This document shows positions 32,511 through 43,193 of a stretch of DNA of 64,000 nucleotides, piece after piece. The translations under genes and the position numbers were made by a program. This DNA comes from Verticillium longisporum (taxonomy: Eukaryota; Ascomycota; Sordariomycetes; Glomerellales; Plectosphaerellaceae): contig JAETXT010000011.1 in NCBI GenBank assembly GCA_019188255.1, positions 2,914,001-2,978,000 on the forward strand, written 5' to 3'. The first letter of the stretch is position 1. Every line of letters starts with the position of its first letter. Below the pieces are notes generated by a model that searched no databases, had not been told where the DNA came from, and saw nothing but the letters and a program-made list of their open reading frames with translations.

Positions 32511-33563
32511 GTTGGGCGGTTATTTCAATTCGTTCGATCCAGTTAAAATTCGGCCAGGATTCGGGTATCAAAAGGGCGTCTCGGCATGCACTTTGTCGTG
32601 GCTATATCGTTGGAGTTGATGCTTCTACACTCGGAGAAATCGTGGCGGGTTGGAAAGGGGGTCAGGAACAATTTCATGAGCCAGCCAACGTCAGGTCGGC
32701 TTCCTTGGCTTCAGGGGTCCCTATCGGTGCTGGGCACCTAAGATAACGGCGCAAATTAAGTACCCCTACCTCGCGGTACAGGTCTCTGCCCGTCGGATGG
32801 GGATCTGCAAAGGGGCATTTTAAGTCACGTGGGCCAATTGACTTGTTCGTTTGATGAGATGGTCTTACAAAAACCACTTTTCGTCAAAAGAAAGCCCAGT
32901 TGCCCGATTCATATTACGTGTGCCGCTTTTTACCTACGTGAACTCGGGCAGAAGCTCTGACCGTTGGTCTTGTAGGAAGATTTGACTTACCTTCAGACGT
33001 TCAATTTCCTTTTGACGAGGATTCCATAGTTGAAGAGCGATGGCAGTCGTCACTGCAGGTCCAGGTACTTGGAGTGGAGCAGCTAACAGCGCCTGGGGCA
33101 CTCCCGGACAGACGCCCCAGTGGAGGTGGGCTCCCGAGCTCGAACTAACTTCAGCCTGCAAGGCTATCTGCCGTCGGCCTACCTAGCTTCGTGTACCTTG
33201 CCTCAGATTTCAGACGTATCGTCGACTTTCCTTCATCCGGGGTTGACTTGAGCCAACTCTTGCCCCCGACACGCCTCCCACCACCACAAGCCTTGACCCA
33301 ACTTTAAATCCGTCCTTGCAGCCTCCGACATACCTCTCCACAAGCGCATCCGTTACTGCCTTGTTTCTTACCTAATCAACGTGCACTCGGCGCTTCGCTC
33401 TTCGCGAATGTCAGTCAAGGACGTAAACGACGACTCACTCTTCACTCTGGGCGCAAACAGCCACATCTCGACGGTGTCTGCTCGAATTACCTGGACGATT
33501 TCAACTTTCTTCGTCGACACGATCATACGTTGATTCTTCTGCTGGACTCCTCCCACCTTTGCC
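32511..33563. promoter_or_regulatory. Shared divergent promoter region, septin / TAF7
   Basis: About 1.05 kb between two outward-facing housekeeping genes. No ORF is credible. Plus-strand text from about 33,260 is CT/AC-rich like a leader. I see no clear TATA box. Confidence 0.45.
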
Positions 33564-35084
33564 ATGTCAGGCATCAGCGCTCCTCCGCCGCGGCCGAAGC
33601 TGAAGCTCAGCGTGAGTCGCGCTGCTTCCTTCAGCGATGCCAACGCGACAAAGGCGCCCCAGTCAGCCGCTACGCCTCTCGCGACACCAAAGATCAGACT
33701 CAAGGCATCACAACCTCCGACGCCAGCCTCGGCGGCACCCAAATCAACAAACGCAAAGACGAAAGCGGGCCGCCAGACCAAGCCAACGAACAAATTAATC
33801 GAGTCAAAAAAGAGGGAGCAATACGAGATCGACGATGAGGATGACCCCATTACTGGACAGCCGGCGAAGAGGATCAAGCTTCTAAAGACACCCAACTCCG
33901 GCTTGCCGCGCACGAGCAGTGGCCTCATCCTTAAGTCGAGGGGCAAGCCCCCGTACCACCCGCCTGGCGATGGCTACGATTCGGAAGCGAGTGACCGCGA
34001 GATAGACCCGACCATCGAAGAGCAATTTGTCTTGCGCATGCTGCCTGGAGAGCACTGCGATTACATCCGAAGATGTATGGAGGAGGGCAAGATTGGCGTG
34101 CCCCGGTCGCAGGGCGGCGCAGACCTCGCGATCAAGTGGCTTGAAGACGAGGCACGGCGTGCTGTCGTGCAAGTTAAAGGCCAGCTGTACGCCGCTGTCA
34201 TGCTCGAGCTGCCTACGATTACGGAGGGTATGAAGACGTGGGACCGCAAGACTTTCATGAAGTCTGCCGATATCTGCAACATGCTGCTTGTTTTCCAGAA
34301 AGTGGCATCCGAGGACGAAGCACGCAAGGCCCCTCTCCCACCTATGGTCCAGCCAGGATTCAAGTGGCCGCACGGGCTTACTCCGCCGATGCACGATGCC
34401 GTCAACCAGAGATTCGCAAAAGTCATTGAGCGGTCAGAAATCGAGCTCAAGGAGGCAGAGGTTAAGAAGCTGCTTCAAGCTGATGCGGCTGCCGTGAGTT
34501 CGCGGTATGAGTTCATGGACGACCGACAAATGCACTCTGAAGATGAAGGCGACGAAGACGCAGGCTACTCAGATGAGGAGGATGCCGACGGCGAGGTCGA
34601 TGACAGCGGCTATTTCCCGGCGTCAGGCTACGCTGGAGGTGCGATGGTCGAGGATGATGACGACGACATGGCGGCCGACCTTGAGGCTGCACTTGAAATG
34701 GAGATGATGAACGACGACGAGCCAGAAGGACAGACACCAGCCACACAACTCGATGGCGTGACTCCGGGTACAATGAACTCGGGCACGCCCGCCGGCCGTG
34801 CACAGGAAAGTGCAAACGAAGAGGAAGAAGAGGAAGAAGTCAGCGACGAGGACGACGACAGCGACGTTGATAACGAGGAGCAGACTCGGATCAAGGGCGT
34901 ACGCGAGGACATTGCGGCGCTCAAGAAGAGTATCGCGCAAACAGAAGCAGAGCTTGCACAAAACGCAGGCAACAAGATTTTGTCTCGCAGGATTGAAAGC
35001 CGTCTACGGAATCTCAAGGCCGAACTGGGGGTCAAGCTGTCGTCCTTACCGCCTGAGGATGAAGAGGAGGAGGAAGAGGAGTAG
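33564..35084 (+). CDS. TAF7: TFIID subunit TAF7
   Basis: A single exon of 506 aa. TAF7 is a subunit of the general transcription factor TFIID and binds TAF1. The N-terminal 140 residues are basic and Ser/Pro/Ala-rich. The TAFII55 N-terminal domain covers about 150-300: IEEQFVLRMLPGEHCDYIRR opens it, followed by GVPRSQGGADLAIKWLEDEA, RAVVQVKGQLYAAVMLELPT, TWDRKTFMKSADICNMLLVF, and the GFKWPHGLTPPM motif. Beyond it lies an acidic region rich in Asp/Glu, a coiled coil (VREDIAALKKSIAQTEAELA) and a poly-Glu end. The length and order of parts match fungal TAF7 proteins. It shares a divergent promoter with the septin and converges on the mL54 gene. Confidence 0.93.
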   Translation: MSGISAPPPRPKLKLSVSRAASFSDANATKAPQSAATPLATPKIRLKASQPPTPASAAPKSTNAKTKAGRQTKPTNKLIESKKREQYEIDDEDDPITGQPAKRIKLLKTPNSGLPRTSSGLILKSRGKPPYHPPGDGYDSEASDREIDPTIEEQFVLRMLPGEHCDYIRRCMEEGKIGVPRSQGGADLAIKWLEDEARRAVVQVKGQLYAAVMLELPTITEGMKTWDRKTFMKSADICNMLLVFQKVASEDEARKAPLPPMVQPGFKWPHGLTPPMHDAVNQRFAKVIERSEIELKEAEVKKLLQADAAAVSSRYEFMDDRQMHSEDEGDEDAGYSDEEDADGEVDDSGYFPASGYAGGAMVEDDDDDMAADLEAALEMEMMNDDEPEGQTPATQLDGVTPGTMNSGTPAGRAQESANEEEEEEEVSDEDDDSDVDNEEQTRIKGVREDIAALKKSIAQTEAELAQNAGNKILSRRIESRLRNLKAELGVKLSSLPPEDEEEEEEE

Positions 35085-35367
35085 AACCGTGACAGAGCAG
35101 CCTCTGCATGGCGGAGACCGTAGCACCAACGTCCAAACTGGCAATTATGGGCCCATCGGTAAATGACCATGACTTGAGTCTATTTGATACACAAAGTGTT
35201 GGTATACAGGCCGGCATCACGCCAACTCTATCCTAGTGTACATGTCCCACACCATTCGCGTAGCTCCTCAGCTGTCTCGTTATGATACATCAATCGCCGG
35301 GTCCTGAACGCATCTGATGACCCGAACAGCGCCCACACCGGTTATCCACGTCCAATTACCCATGCGT

Positions 35368-36110
35368 TTACATAGACTTGAGGTAGTTGGACTCCTTAAT
35401 CTTGCGTTTACGCTCGCTGCGCATGGCCTGTCTCAGCTCCTCGCGCTTTCCGGCCGCCATGAGGTTGTCCTCGACACTGCCGCCCTCCTCACCAGGCAGG
35501 TTGATGGACTGCTGGTAAAGAGGTACCTTGGGTGCCAGGGCATCGATACCGCCCTCGGCGAGGAGCTTGGCCTTGCGCTTGGCGGCCTTGCGACGAAGCT
35601 TTGCAGATTTGGCTAGGAGGGCGTTAGTTTGGTACTGTCACGCGCAGATGCCAGTTTTGGAGCTTATCGGCAGAGTAGACAAGACAGGGTGGATAGATAC
35701 TCACAGAACTCGTCGGCAGCCTCAGCATCGGCGCCAGCATCCTCCTTAGCCTTGAAGACCAGGCAGTCCCAGAGCCAGTCGGGGTATTCCTCGTCGGCGA
35801 GGGCGACAGGGTCAGTCTTGCCCTTAAAGTAGTTCAGGCCATTGAGGACCGTGCCGGCCTTGCAGTAGGAGGGTTCGCGGACAGGCTTCGCGGCGACAGC
35901 GGAAGGGACGTTGATGCGCGTGTAGAGAGGGGGCGTGGCGGTGGGTTCGGCGGTCGACGAGGCAGGCGAAGCTTCGGGGGTGCCCAGGCTGCTTGCTGGT
36001 GATGACCTTGTGGAAGCAGAAATGGAGAATGGTCTGGCAAGGGGGATCGGAGCGACAGTGCGAAGAGGCAGGGTCGTCGCTGCGCGACGGAGGCAAGTTC
36101 GGCAGATCAT
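35368..36110 (-). CDS. MRPL37: Mitochondrial large-subunit ribosomal protein mL54
   Basis: A component of the mitochondrial 54S ribosomal subunit. Two exons, 36110-35705 and 35612-35368, give 216 aa. The N-terminus is a clear mitochondrial presequence (MICRTCLRRAATTLPLRTVA), Arg-rich and without acidic residues. The mL54 core reads SYCKAGTVLNGLNYFKGKTD, then LADEEYPDWLWDCLVF. After the intron the second exon is highly basic (KSAKLRRKAAKRKAKLL) and ends with ERKRKIKESNYLKSM, consistent with rRNA contact. Splicing joins T at 35705 to CC of the next exon to make Ser. It lies upstream of the complex I gene on the opposite side of a 534-bp gap; both are on the minus strand. Confidence 0.88.
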
Positions 36111-36644
36111 TGTCGCGGTTAGGGGAGGGGTGAGACGTCGGCCGTGGGTGGAGGACTGGCGTTGTGCTGATGATGGATGTGAGGTCTGTCGCGAGTTTGG
36201 GGGATAGGGACTAAAAATTCTGGGGTGGGCGGGATGAGCTCGGTGCGCAGTCTTGGCACGTGAGGTGTCAACCACTGACAGAGATTGGTCTTGACGACTG
36301 ATGAATAAAGACACGATTTGAATGCGCCCCCAGCTTTTCAACGCTTTCTTCAACTACCTTAGCATTAGTAGAAATGCTGAGAACGGGGAGCTCGAGTGCT
36401 CGCGCATCAAGCATCGTGTGGACATGCGGATTTGTTGGATAGGTGCATAACCCGGTTCGTTCGACTACTCTATATGTACATCCTGAGATATGGCTCCGGC
36501 CTGATGCCGTCAAACCACGTTCCCTGGCCTCAATACTCTCCAAGGATCGCTGGTTGCACTTCGTCTCTATCCTTGCAGAAAACTCCTTGCCTGCATCTCC
36601 CGATCTCCACAGCGTTGAAGTTCAGACATCCCAATTGCCGCCCC
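36111..36644. other. Intergenic, mL54 promoter and complex I gene 3' region
   Basis: These 534 bp separate two minus-strand mitochondrial genes. No ORF is credible. It holds the mL54 promoter and the 3' UTR of its neighbour. Confidence 0.5.
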
Positions 36645-37050
36645 TCATTGCTTGTTCTCCTGCTTCGTGATGTAGTTTGTTTGCTCGAACAGAGTACCCG
36701 TGACCTTCTTCTCCTTCAGCAATTGCAGGTACCTCTCTGTGAATTTGTTAGTCTTCTTTTCCCAAAAAACGTCTCTCCCAATGGTCATGTATCGACCACG
36801 CGAAGGGGACCTCGGCGTGCTAACCTCGCAGGTGTCCGCACTTCTCCAGGTGGTTGACACCCTCGCGCAAGTAGCACTTGCCCAGCTCCTCGCCAGTGAG
36901 GCGCACCATCATAGCTCCGACCCATTGTTCCCTGATGATAGCGTCCTGTGCCTGCTTGAATGCTTTGTTGTCATCGTAGTCGACGCCGTCGAATGTGGGG
37001 GCGACCTTCGGCTTCTGAGCCAGGAACATAGGGGATTCGGGAGTCGGCAT
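36645..37050 (-). CDS. Complex I accessory subunit, NDUFB10/PDSW-like (fungal 12-kDa subunit)
   Basis: Two exons, 37050-36825 and 36736-36645, encode 105 aa. The protein opens with MPTPESPMFLAQKPKVAPTF, and the core reads DNKAFKQAQDAIIREQWVGA. The twin-Cys stretch GKCYLREGVNHLEKCG is typical of intermembrane-space proteins and of the PDSW subunit of NADH:ubiquinone oxidoreductase. The second exon gives RERYLQLLKEKKVTGTLFEQ. No cleavable presequence is evident, in keeping with this subunit's import by a Cys-based route (inference). It shares a 506-bp divergent promoter with the nucleolin gene. Confidence 0.75.
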
Positions 37051-37556
37051 TTTGGCAGTTGGCGTCGCTCGGGGCGGTGGACAAAGTTGAGGAGGCGTGA
37101 CAGTTCGTGAAAGTGGGATGGATGCTGGCTTGGAGTGGTTTGGTAATGTCACGACGTTCAATGGGCACGGCTCTGCGCGGCAAGCTCGAGTTTCGATTGT
37201 GGCCTGTCAATCCAGGCAAAGACAGAAGACGGTACGTACCTTCGAGGTCCCCAGGCTGCTGGCCGTGCGCATGCAGGCTTCTTTCGTGCTCACCGCCCGC
37301 TCCACAACAGCTGCAGAAAAAGTTGCAGGACCCGCTAAAAAATCAAAAAAAATCGAGGACCCTTTGCGACCACCCCAACCACCACGGCAGTCTCCCCCAA
37401 GGTTCCTTAAAACCCTGCACCTGCCCAGCGCAATCTCAGCCTTCGTCCGTTCCTACACACTCTCGGGATTCTTCGACTGCCATTCTTCGTGCGAACTCCC
37501 TTCCATTATTCCTTCCCTTCAAACACCTTTCATCTACCCTACCCCGCACCGTCACA
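37051..37556. promoter_or_regulatory. Divergent promoter, complex I subunit / nucleolin
   Basis: 506 bp between two outward-facing genes. It has an A-rich tract at about 37,335-37,352 (AAAAAATCAAAAAAAATC), a possible nucleosome-excluding element, followed by a CT/AC-rich leader for the plus-strand gene. Confidence 0.5.
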
Positions 37557-39104
37557 ATGGGCAAGTCTACTTCCGTCAAGTCGAGCAAGAAGGGCTCCTC
37601 CGACCCTCTCACCAAGGTGAAGGCGGCCGGCGTCACCAAGCCCGCCGACAGCCCCAAGGCCAAGTCCAAGAAGGTCGCCAAGGGGGTCGCTGAGAAGGCT
37701 ACCAAGAAGAAGTCGAAGAAGGTCGAGTCTGAGTCTGAGAGCTCCGACTCTTCCGACTCTGAGGCCGAGTCCTCCGACTCTTCTGACTCTGAGTCTGAGG
37801 AGGAGAAGCCCAAGAAGAAGGCTGCCAACGGCAAGAAGGCCGCTGCCAAGAAGGAGGAGTCTTCCGACTCCTCTGACTCCGAGTCCGAGGCTGAGTCGTC
37901 CGACTCTTCTGACTCTGAGGAGGAGGCCAAGCCCAAGACCAAGGAGGCCAAGTCCAACGGTGTCACTAAGAAGGCTGAGTCCTCCGACTCTGACTCTGAC
38001 TCTTCCGAGAGCGACTCGGACGAGAAGCCTGCTGCCAAGGCCGAGGCTGTGAGTCGAACCCCGCCATTGTCCCGCCATCTCTGCGCTGTTTGCTGATTTC
38101 TTTTACAGTCTTCTGATTCGTCTGACTCCGACTCTTCCGACTCCGACTCCGATGAGAAGGAGGAGGCCCCCAAGGCCGAGGAGCCCAGCAAGAAGCGCAA
38201 GGCTCTCGATGACCCCGTCATCCCCCCCAAGAAGGCCCGCACTGAGGACATGTCTGAGCAGAGCGCCACCCTGTTCGTCGGCTCCCTCGCCTGGGCCGTC
38301 AACGACGACATCCTGTACCAGGCCTTCTCTGAGTTCCCCAACCTGACTTCCGCCCGTGTCATCACCGACAGGGAGGGTGGCCGCAGCCGTGGCTTCGGCT
38401 ACGTCGACTTCTCCGACGCCGAGTCTGCCAAGACCGCTCTCGAGGCCAAGAACGGCACTGAGCTTGAGGGCCGTAATATGAACATTGACTTCTCCGGCAA
38501 GCGCCCCGAGCGCAGCGACAACCCTGGTGACCGCGCCAACGACCGCGCCCAGCGCCACGGTGACAGCCTCTCCCCCGAGAGCGACACCCTCTTCGTCGGC
38601 AACATCTCCTTCGAGATGGACCAGGACACCGTCCACGCCTTCTTCGCCACTGTTGCTGAGCCTACCAGCGTCCGCCTGCCCACCGACCCGTAAGTCATAG
38701 TTCTACCGCGTCCATGAACATGGTACTAATTATCCCGTAGCGAATCTGGCAACCTGAAGGGCTTCGGCTATGTCTCCTTCAACTCGATTGATGACGCCAA
38801 GAAGGCTCTTGCCGAGCTCAACGGTCAGTACCTCGGCGAGGGCAGCTCCGGCCGCGCCGTCCGTCTGGACTACGCTGGTCAGCGCCCTCAGCGTGACGGC
38901 GGCGGCGGCGGCGGCCGTGGTGGATTCGGTGGCCGTGGTGGCGGCCGTGGCGGTCGCGGCGGCTTCGGTGACCGCGGAGGTCGTGGTGGCGGTCGTGGTG
39001 GCTTCGGCGGCCGTGGTGGTGGTCGTGGCGGTGGCCGTGGTGGCTTCTCCTCGACCAACCGTGGCGGTCTCGGTGACTTCAAGGGCACCAAGGTCACGTT
39101 CTAA
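37557..39104 (+). CDS. NSR1: Nucleolin-like nucleolar protein (Nsr1/Gar2)
   Basis: A 478-aa nucleolar protein needed for pre-rRNA processing and small-subunit assembly. Exons are 37557-38048, 38109-38689 and 38741-39104. The N-terminal third alternates Lys-rich blocks with acidic Ser tracts of SSDSSDSE type, likely casein kinase 2 sites. Two RRM domains follow: RRM1 from about residue 218 (RNP2 LFVGSL, RNP1 RGFGYVDF) and RRM2 from about 324 (LFVGNI, KGFGYVSF). The C-terminus is an RGG domain of GGRGG repeats ending KGTKVTF. The composition and order match Nsr1/Gar2 rather than plain RNA-binding proteins. Internal repeats make this region prone to length variation and to spurious long frames on the opposite strand. 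Confidence 0.93.
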
Positions 39105-41119
39105 GCATGATACCCCCCTTTCGTCGTTTGTCGGACCTGATCTGAGGGCAAACTTGTATTGAGAGAGCGAGTGAGAGAGAAAGAGGAAGAGAGGTACACT
39201 GAGGGCTATACGCTCCACCCGGAGCTGTGGGCTTTGATGGCTTTTGTTTTGGGCACTCTTGGGACCCGTGGGCTCGTGGCATCATTTTTGAGGCGCTGCT
39301 TCTGACTTGGCACTCAGATGGCAGCTTGAGACGCTTTTCTTCGAGCAATGAGAGACACGCACTTGACACTTCAATCAGAGGGCTCTTTTGGATCACACCG
39401 AGGTACTACACAGTGGGCAGACGGCTTGGATCGAGCACGAATCGGTACGAAGCTTTCGTCGCCGCGATGACTTTTTTTCTGTCCTGCTTGCAGGAAAGTG
39501 GAAGAGATGTCGCGGTGTTTGGAAGTGGACCGGGTTTGTGCGATCACATTCATCTGTGGGCTTGTGGGCTTTGTGGGCTTCTGAGGGATAATCTGCGACG
39601 GCTTTGGCTGTCAGATGCAGTCTCTTCGGAGCTGTGTGTTCGCCGTGGGCTTTTTCACAATTTTGCCTTGCGACGACGATTGTCGAAAGAGTTGATCATG
39701 ACCGGAGTAAGTATGCCTCCGCGACCCCGCTCACCCTGGGCTCTCGATGCGTGTATGGGTACCTGGTAGACATGGAAACGGCGTTTATGGAGTGTAAAAG
39801 AATCCAAATGTTTGTACGATGACGAGACTGTGCCTCCACTGCGTGATGTTGTTGTGAAAGTGTGATGTATTCTGGGGTACGTTTGAGAGAATGATGTACG
39901 AATGGTGGTGTCTGTTCTGTTGGCACGGGATTCAGGTACGTGAGGCTGAGCCCCATGATTTGATTCACGAGCTGATCAGTACCAAGAAGCGAGACATGGA
40001 CACCCACAAGGCCATGAGGGTGGGAGCAGGCTACGTTGTGTAACTACCCACCTCAGGTGAGTAGGCAGGTCACGAGAGTTTTCGTTGGGGTAAGATGGAG
40101 CTGGCATGGTCGCACCAGACAAGACACGCCCAACGATACTTTGGTCTCTGATGACGGCCAGGCTGTGTCGAGGCTGGAGAATCGCAGGCGGCGACGATAT
40201 CCACTCTCTTTTCCTGATGGGATCTGAACTGATCTGATAAACAACCACCGCAGTGGCTAGCTGCAGGGTGCATCAGGCTACTGTCGCCGATTATGATGCC
40301 AGGACCCATGTTGGGTCGGCCTTCGAGATGCGGCCGGTGTCGGATGGAAGGCGGTGAGGTGACGAGAGGTGCGCAGGGTGCTGGGGCATGAGCTCGCTGG
40401 CGGACTTGGTGGGGTATTGCGCACCTGACGGGCCGCAATGGCTGGGTGCGTGGACGCTTGGCCTTGAGACACCATGTGAGTGGGCAGCCAGGCATATGCA
40501 ACGCTCGCTGTGGAGGGAGGAAGTACCCCGCGTCTGACGGCGTCATGGAGCTGTTTAACTAACACTGTGAGTCCGCTATGCTGTTGGATGGCAACACACA
40601 GTCGCTGTCTCGTTGAAACAAACAGCTGACACTGTCGTAGCGTCGGAGTGTACCAGTCCGGTCAAGCCAGTCAATGTCTGGCAGCCCAGCACATCATCCG
40701 CGCCCCCCCCCTTCCCCGCCTTCCCACGGCCGCCGCCTGCCATCCACTATCCGCTACATGCGCCCATGGTGCTAAGGCACGACTAGACAAAGCGACAAAG
40801 CCTCAACATCTGACCGATACCTGCTCACTTGACTTGGAGAGTAGCGAAGCGGTCTATGCTATTGACAAGTTCATCTCTCCATCCCCCATCACGCGAACTT
40901 CCATCTCTTTCGACGCGACAATACCGTCTTGTCTCTTATCAGCATCATCACCCTCACCTGCCTTAGTTATCATCAGTGGGGGTCCATCTGAAAGCGCGGG
41001 GTCCCGCCAGTTTCTCCATCTCACCGCGCGTTCCTCGACACGGCAGCCTCCGAGTTCGAATCTCTGGCGTTCTATCGTCTCGTTCGGCTTCACATCACCA
41101 AACTGGACTCTCCGGCACC
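39105..41119. other. Intergenic, nucleolin gene to tail-anchored protein gene
   Basis: About 2 kb with no convincing ORF. The first several hundred bases are probably the nucleolin 3' UTR. From about 40,680 the sequence is C-rich and then AC/TC-rich, as expected for the next gene's promoter and leader. Confidence 0.45.
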
Positions 41120-42418
41120 ATGCACCCAACGCAGCGCGAGGAACGCGCCAGTGTGAACTGGCACAGCGCCTCGCACGGCGCCTTGTCGTCTGTTGGACCG
41201 CAACGGAGAAATGACGGTCAGTCTTGTCGCCACTGCATGGCCTCCGCCATGGTGCTGACGTTGCCAGAATCCTGGGTCGAGATCTCCTCCCAGCCCTCGT
41301 CTTCCTCCCTTTCCTCCATCGGTGACGAGATCGTGACGACCGGCTTGAGGGTCAGAAACCCACCCGCCGCCCGCCGCCGTCGGGTCCAACCTCCTGGGCC
41401 ACGATCCTACCACGTCGACCAGGCTGCTGTCCAGGGAGGCACCAGCAGTCAGGAAGAATATGAGGAGACGGAGAGTGAAGAGGACAGGCTCTTGTCGAGC
41501 TCCAACGAGAACGTCCAACAGCCCATCCGTCAGTCTTTCCAGAGACCGGCCCAGATGGCATCGGAGGACTCCGATGACGACTACGATAATGCCACCGCAC
41601 TGGGCAGAGTCTCCGACGATCCAGTCTTTCGTCCACACCCCAACGCCTTTTCTCACCCACCAGGGCTGGGCAGCCGCCGCCACTCGACAAACACATCCAT
41701 GCCGTCGCACCCTCACAGCCGGGTTCGCCCTGCGCTGAGCCAGCGCTCGCAGACGCGCGTCTCGCGCGGCCCCGGCCACTTCATGTCCCCATCCTACCAA
41801 GCCGACCACGACGAGGCTCTCCGCACGTCGCTGACGACCCTGCTCTCCTGCGCCGCCGCCGCCCGCGGCCTGCCCAAGTACAAGGACGCCGAGCAGCAAG
41901 GGGCCCCTCCCACCCTCGCCGGCGTCGGCCCCAGCACCCGGCCCGTCGAGCTCCGCCTCATGCCCGAAGCCGCGCTCATGGCACCCACCCCCGTCCCCGA
42001 GCCCATCCCACGCGCCAAATCCCCAGCCCGCTCCCGCGCAGCGACCACCGCGTCGCCCTCGCCCGGCGACAGCGTCGACAAGCACAAGCGCAGCGCCTCG
42101 TCCCAGACGCGTTCGGCCCGCGTAGCCAAGAAGAAAAAGGTCGCCATCGACGACGCCACGACGGCCCTCATGAGCCCGACGCTGCTGACGTGGGTCATGA
42201 GCGCCGGCGTCGTCGTCCTCGTGTCCGTCGTCGGGTTCGGCGCCGGCTACGTCATGGGTCGAGAGGTCGGCCGACAGGAAGCCTTTGCCAGCGCCGGCGC
42301 CGGTGTCAATGCCTCCTCCGTGGCCGCCGACTCGTCGTCCTGCGGCCGGGAGGTGATTCGCTCCTCCGGCGGGCTGCGACGGCTTCGCTGGGGCGCAAGC
42401 GTCGTCGCCTCGAGCTGA
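41120..42418 (+). CDS. Unknown Ser-rich protein with a single C-terminal transmembrane segment
   Basis: I cannot assign a family. One exon of 432 aa from the ATG at 41120; a second in-frame ATG at 41238 (MASAMVLTLPESWVEISSQP) begins the part that looks best conserved. Residues 60-250 are low-complexity Ser/Arg/Pro, with an acidic patch (SSQEEYEETESEEDRLLSSS) that resembles adaptor-binding linear motifs. A short hydrophobic, Ala-rich helix lies near 280 (LRTSLTTLLSCAAAARGLPK). A basic stretch (RSARVAKKKKVAID) directly precedes the transmembrane helix LLTWVMSAGVVVLVSVVGFG, then about 50 residues follow. The layout suggests a tail-proximal anchor with a large cytosolic N-terminus; the organelle is not determinable. 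Confidence 0.6.
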   Translation: MHPTQREERASVNWHSASHGALSSVGPQRRNDGQSCRHCMASAMVLTLPESWVEISSQPSSSSLSSIGDEIVTTGLRVRNPPAARRRRVQPPGPRSYHVDQAAVQGGTSSQEEYEETESEEDRLLSSSNENVQQPIRQSFQRPAQMASEDSDDDYDNATALGRVSDDPVFRPHPNAFSHPPGLGSRRHSTNTSMPSHPHSRVRPALSQRSQTRVSRGPGHFMSPSYQADHDEALRTSLTTLLSCAAAARGLPKYKDAEQQGAPPTLAGVGPSTRPVELRLMPEAALMAPTPVPEPIPRAKSPARSRAATTASPSPGDSVDKHKRSASSQTRSARVAKKKKVAIDDATTALMSPTLLTWVMSAGVVVLVSVVGFGAGYVMGREVGRQEAFASAGAGVNASSVAADSSSCGREVIRSSGGLRRLRWGASVVASS

Positions 42419-43193
42419 GCGACGAATATCGTTGGGGGGTGTTTATGACTTTGGAGTAGCCTGATGAGAGAGAGATCTGGAGAGCGAAACCATCTCCCCT
42501 CCCGCACGACAAGCCACGAAGTAACACGATTTAACGGGGACATTTAACTTTCGCCTTTATCGGTTTTCGGTAACTTTTTCTTCTGCGTCTTTACTTGGGG
42601 TCTGCGGAGCTGCGATATAGACGATACCCCTCTCTGGGCTCGCCCGGGCGTTGGCCATGTCGTATGAAGGATGACGGTTGGGTGGTAGGTCCTCTGGCCC
42701 TTTTTTTATTTCCTTTGATCGGTCTTTCAAATCTAGGGACCTCTCGGCGTTCTTTTGCATGTTGGCGTTCATGTTGACTGAAGAGCGGGTAATAGGTGAA
42801 GGGAGCCATCGATTTCGACGGACGATGGAGTGGCGTGGTGTGGGGGGGGTCGTTCATCGAGTCGCATTCGGGGTCGCACGCGCGAGGCTAAAATATACTT
42901 ATTTCACACTTGACTTTTTTACTTGCATGGGCTTGCATGCAGCATCTTCTACGCATCACTGGTAAATCTGATCCGGTTATCTAGCAGGACGTTGTCGAGC
43001 TAGGCGTAGACTTGTGATTGTCTATTCAGCCGTGCAAGCTAGTATCCTTATAATGAGATGCAATGTGGCCCGGCCATGGTTTCCTCTGTCGCATCTTCCT
43101 GCGTCCTCTATCGCAACCTCCTGCGTCCGCTTTCGCCCTTCTTCTCTTCGCTCGTCATGGTTGTCACCTCGGATGGCATACAGAAACAGCCGC
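42419..43193. other. Convergent 3' region, tail-anchored protein and verprolin genes
   Basis: 775 bp between converging genes. It contains AT-rich text around 42,880-42,930 and no supported gene. Confidence 0.5.

Noticed and set aside
37436..38636. Long minus-strand frames opposite nucleolin
   Set aside because: They are complements of the acidic Ser and Lys repeats. The plus strand has two RRMs and an RGG tail with proper introns.
41050..41067. tRNA T-arm-like text GAGTTCGAATCTC
   Set aside because: Only the T-arm resembles a tRNA. The stem has a mismatch, and no acceptor stem, D-arm or anticodon arm can be placed around it.
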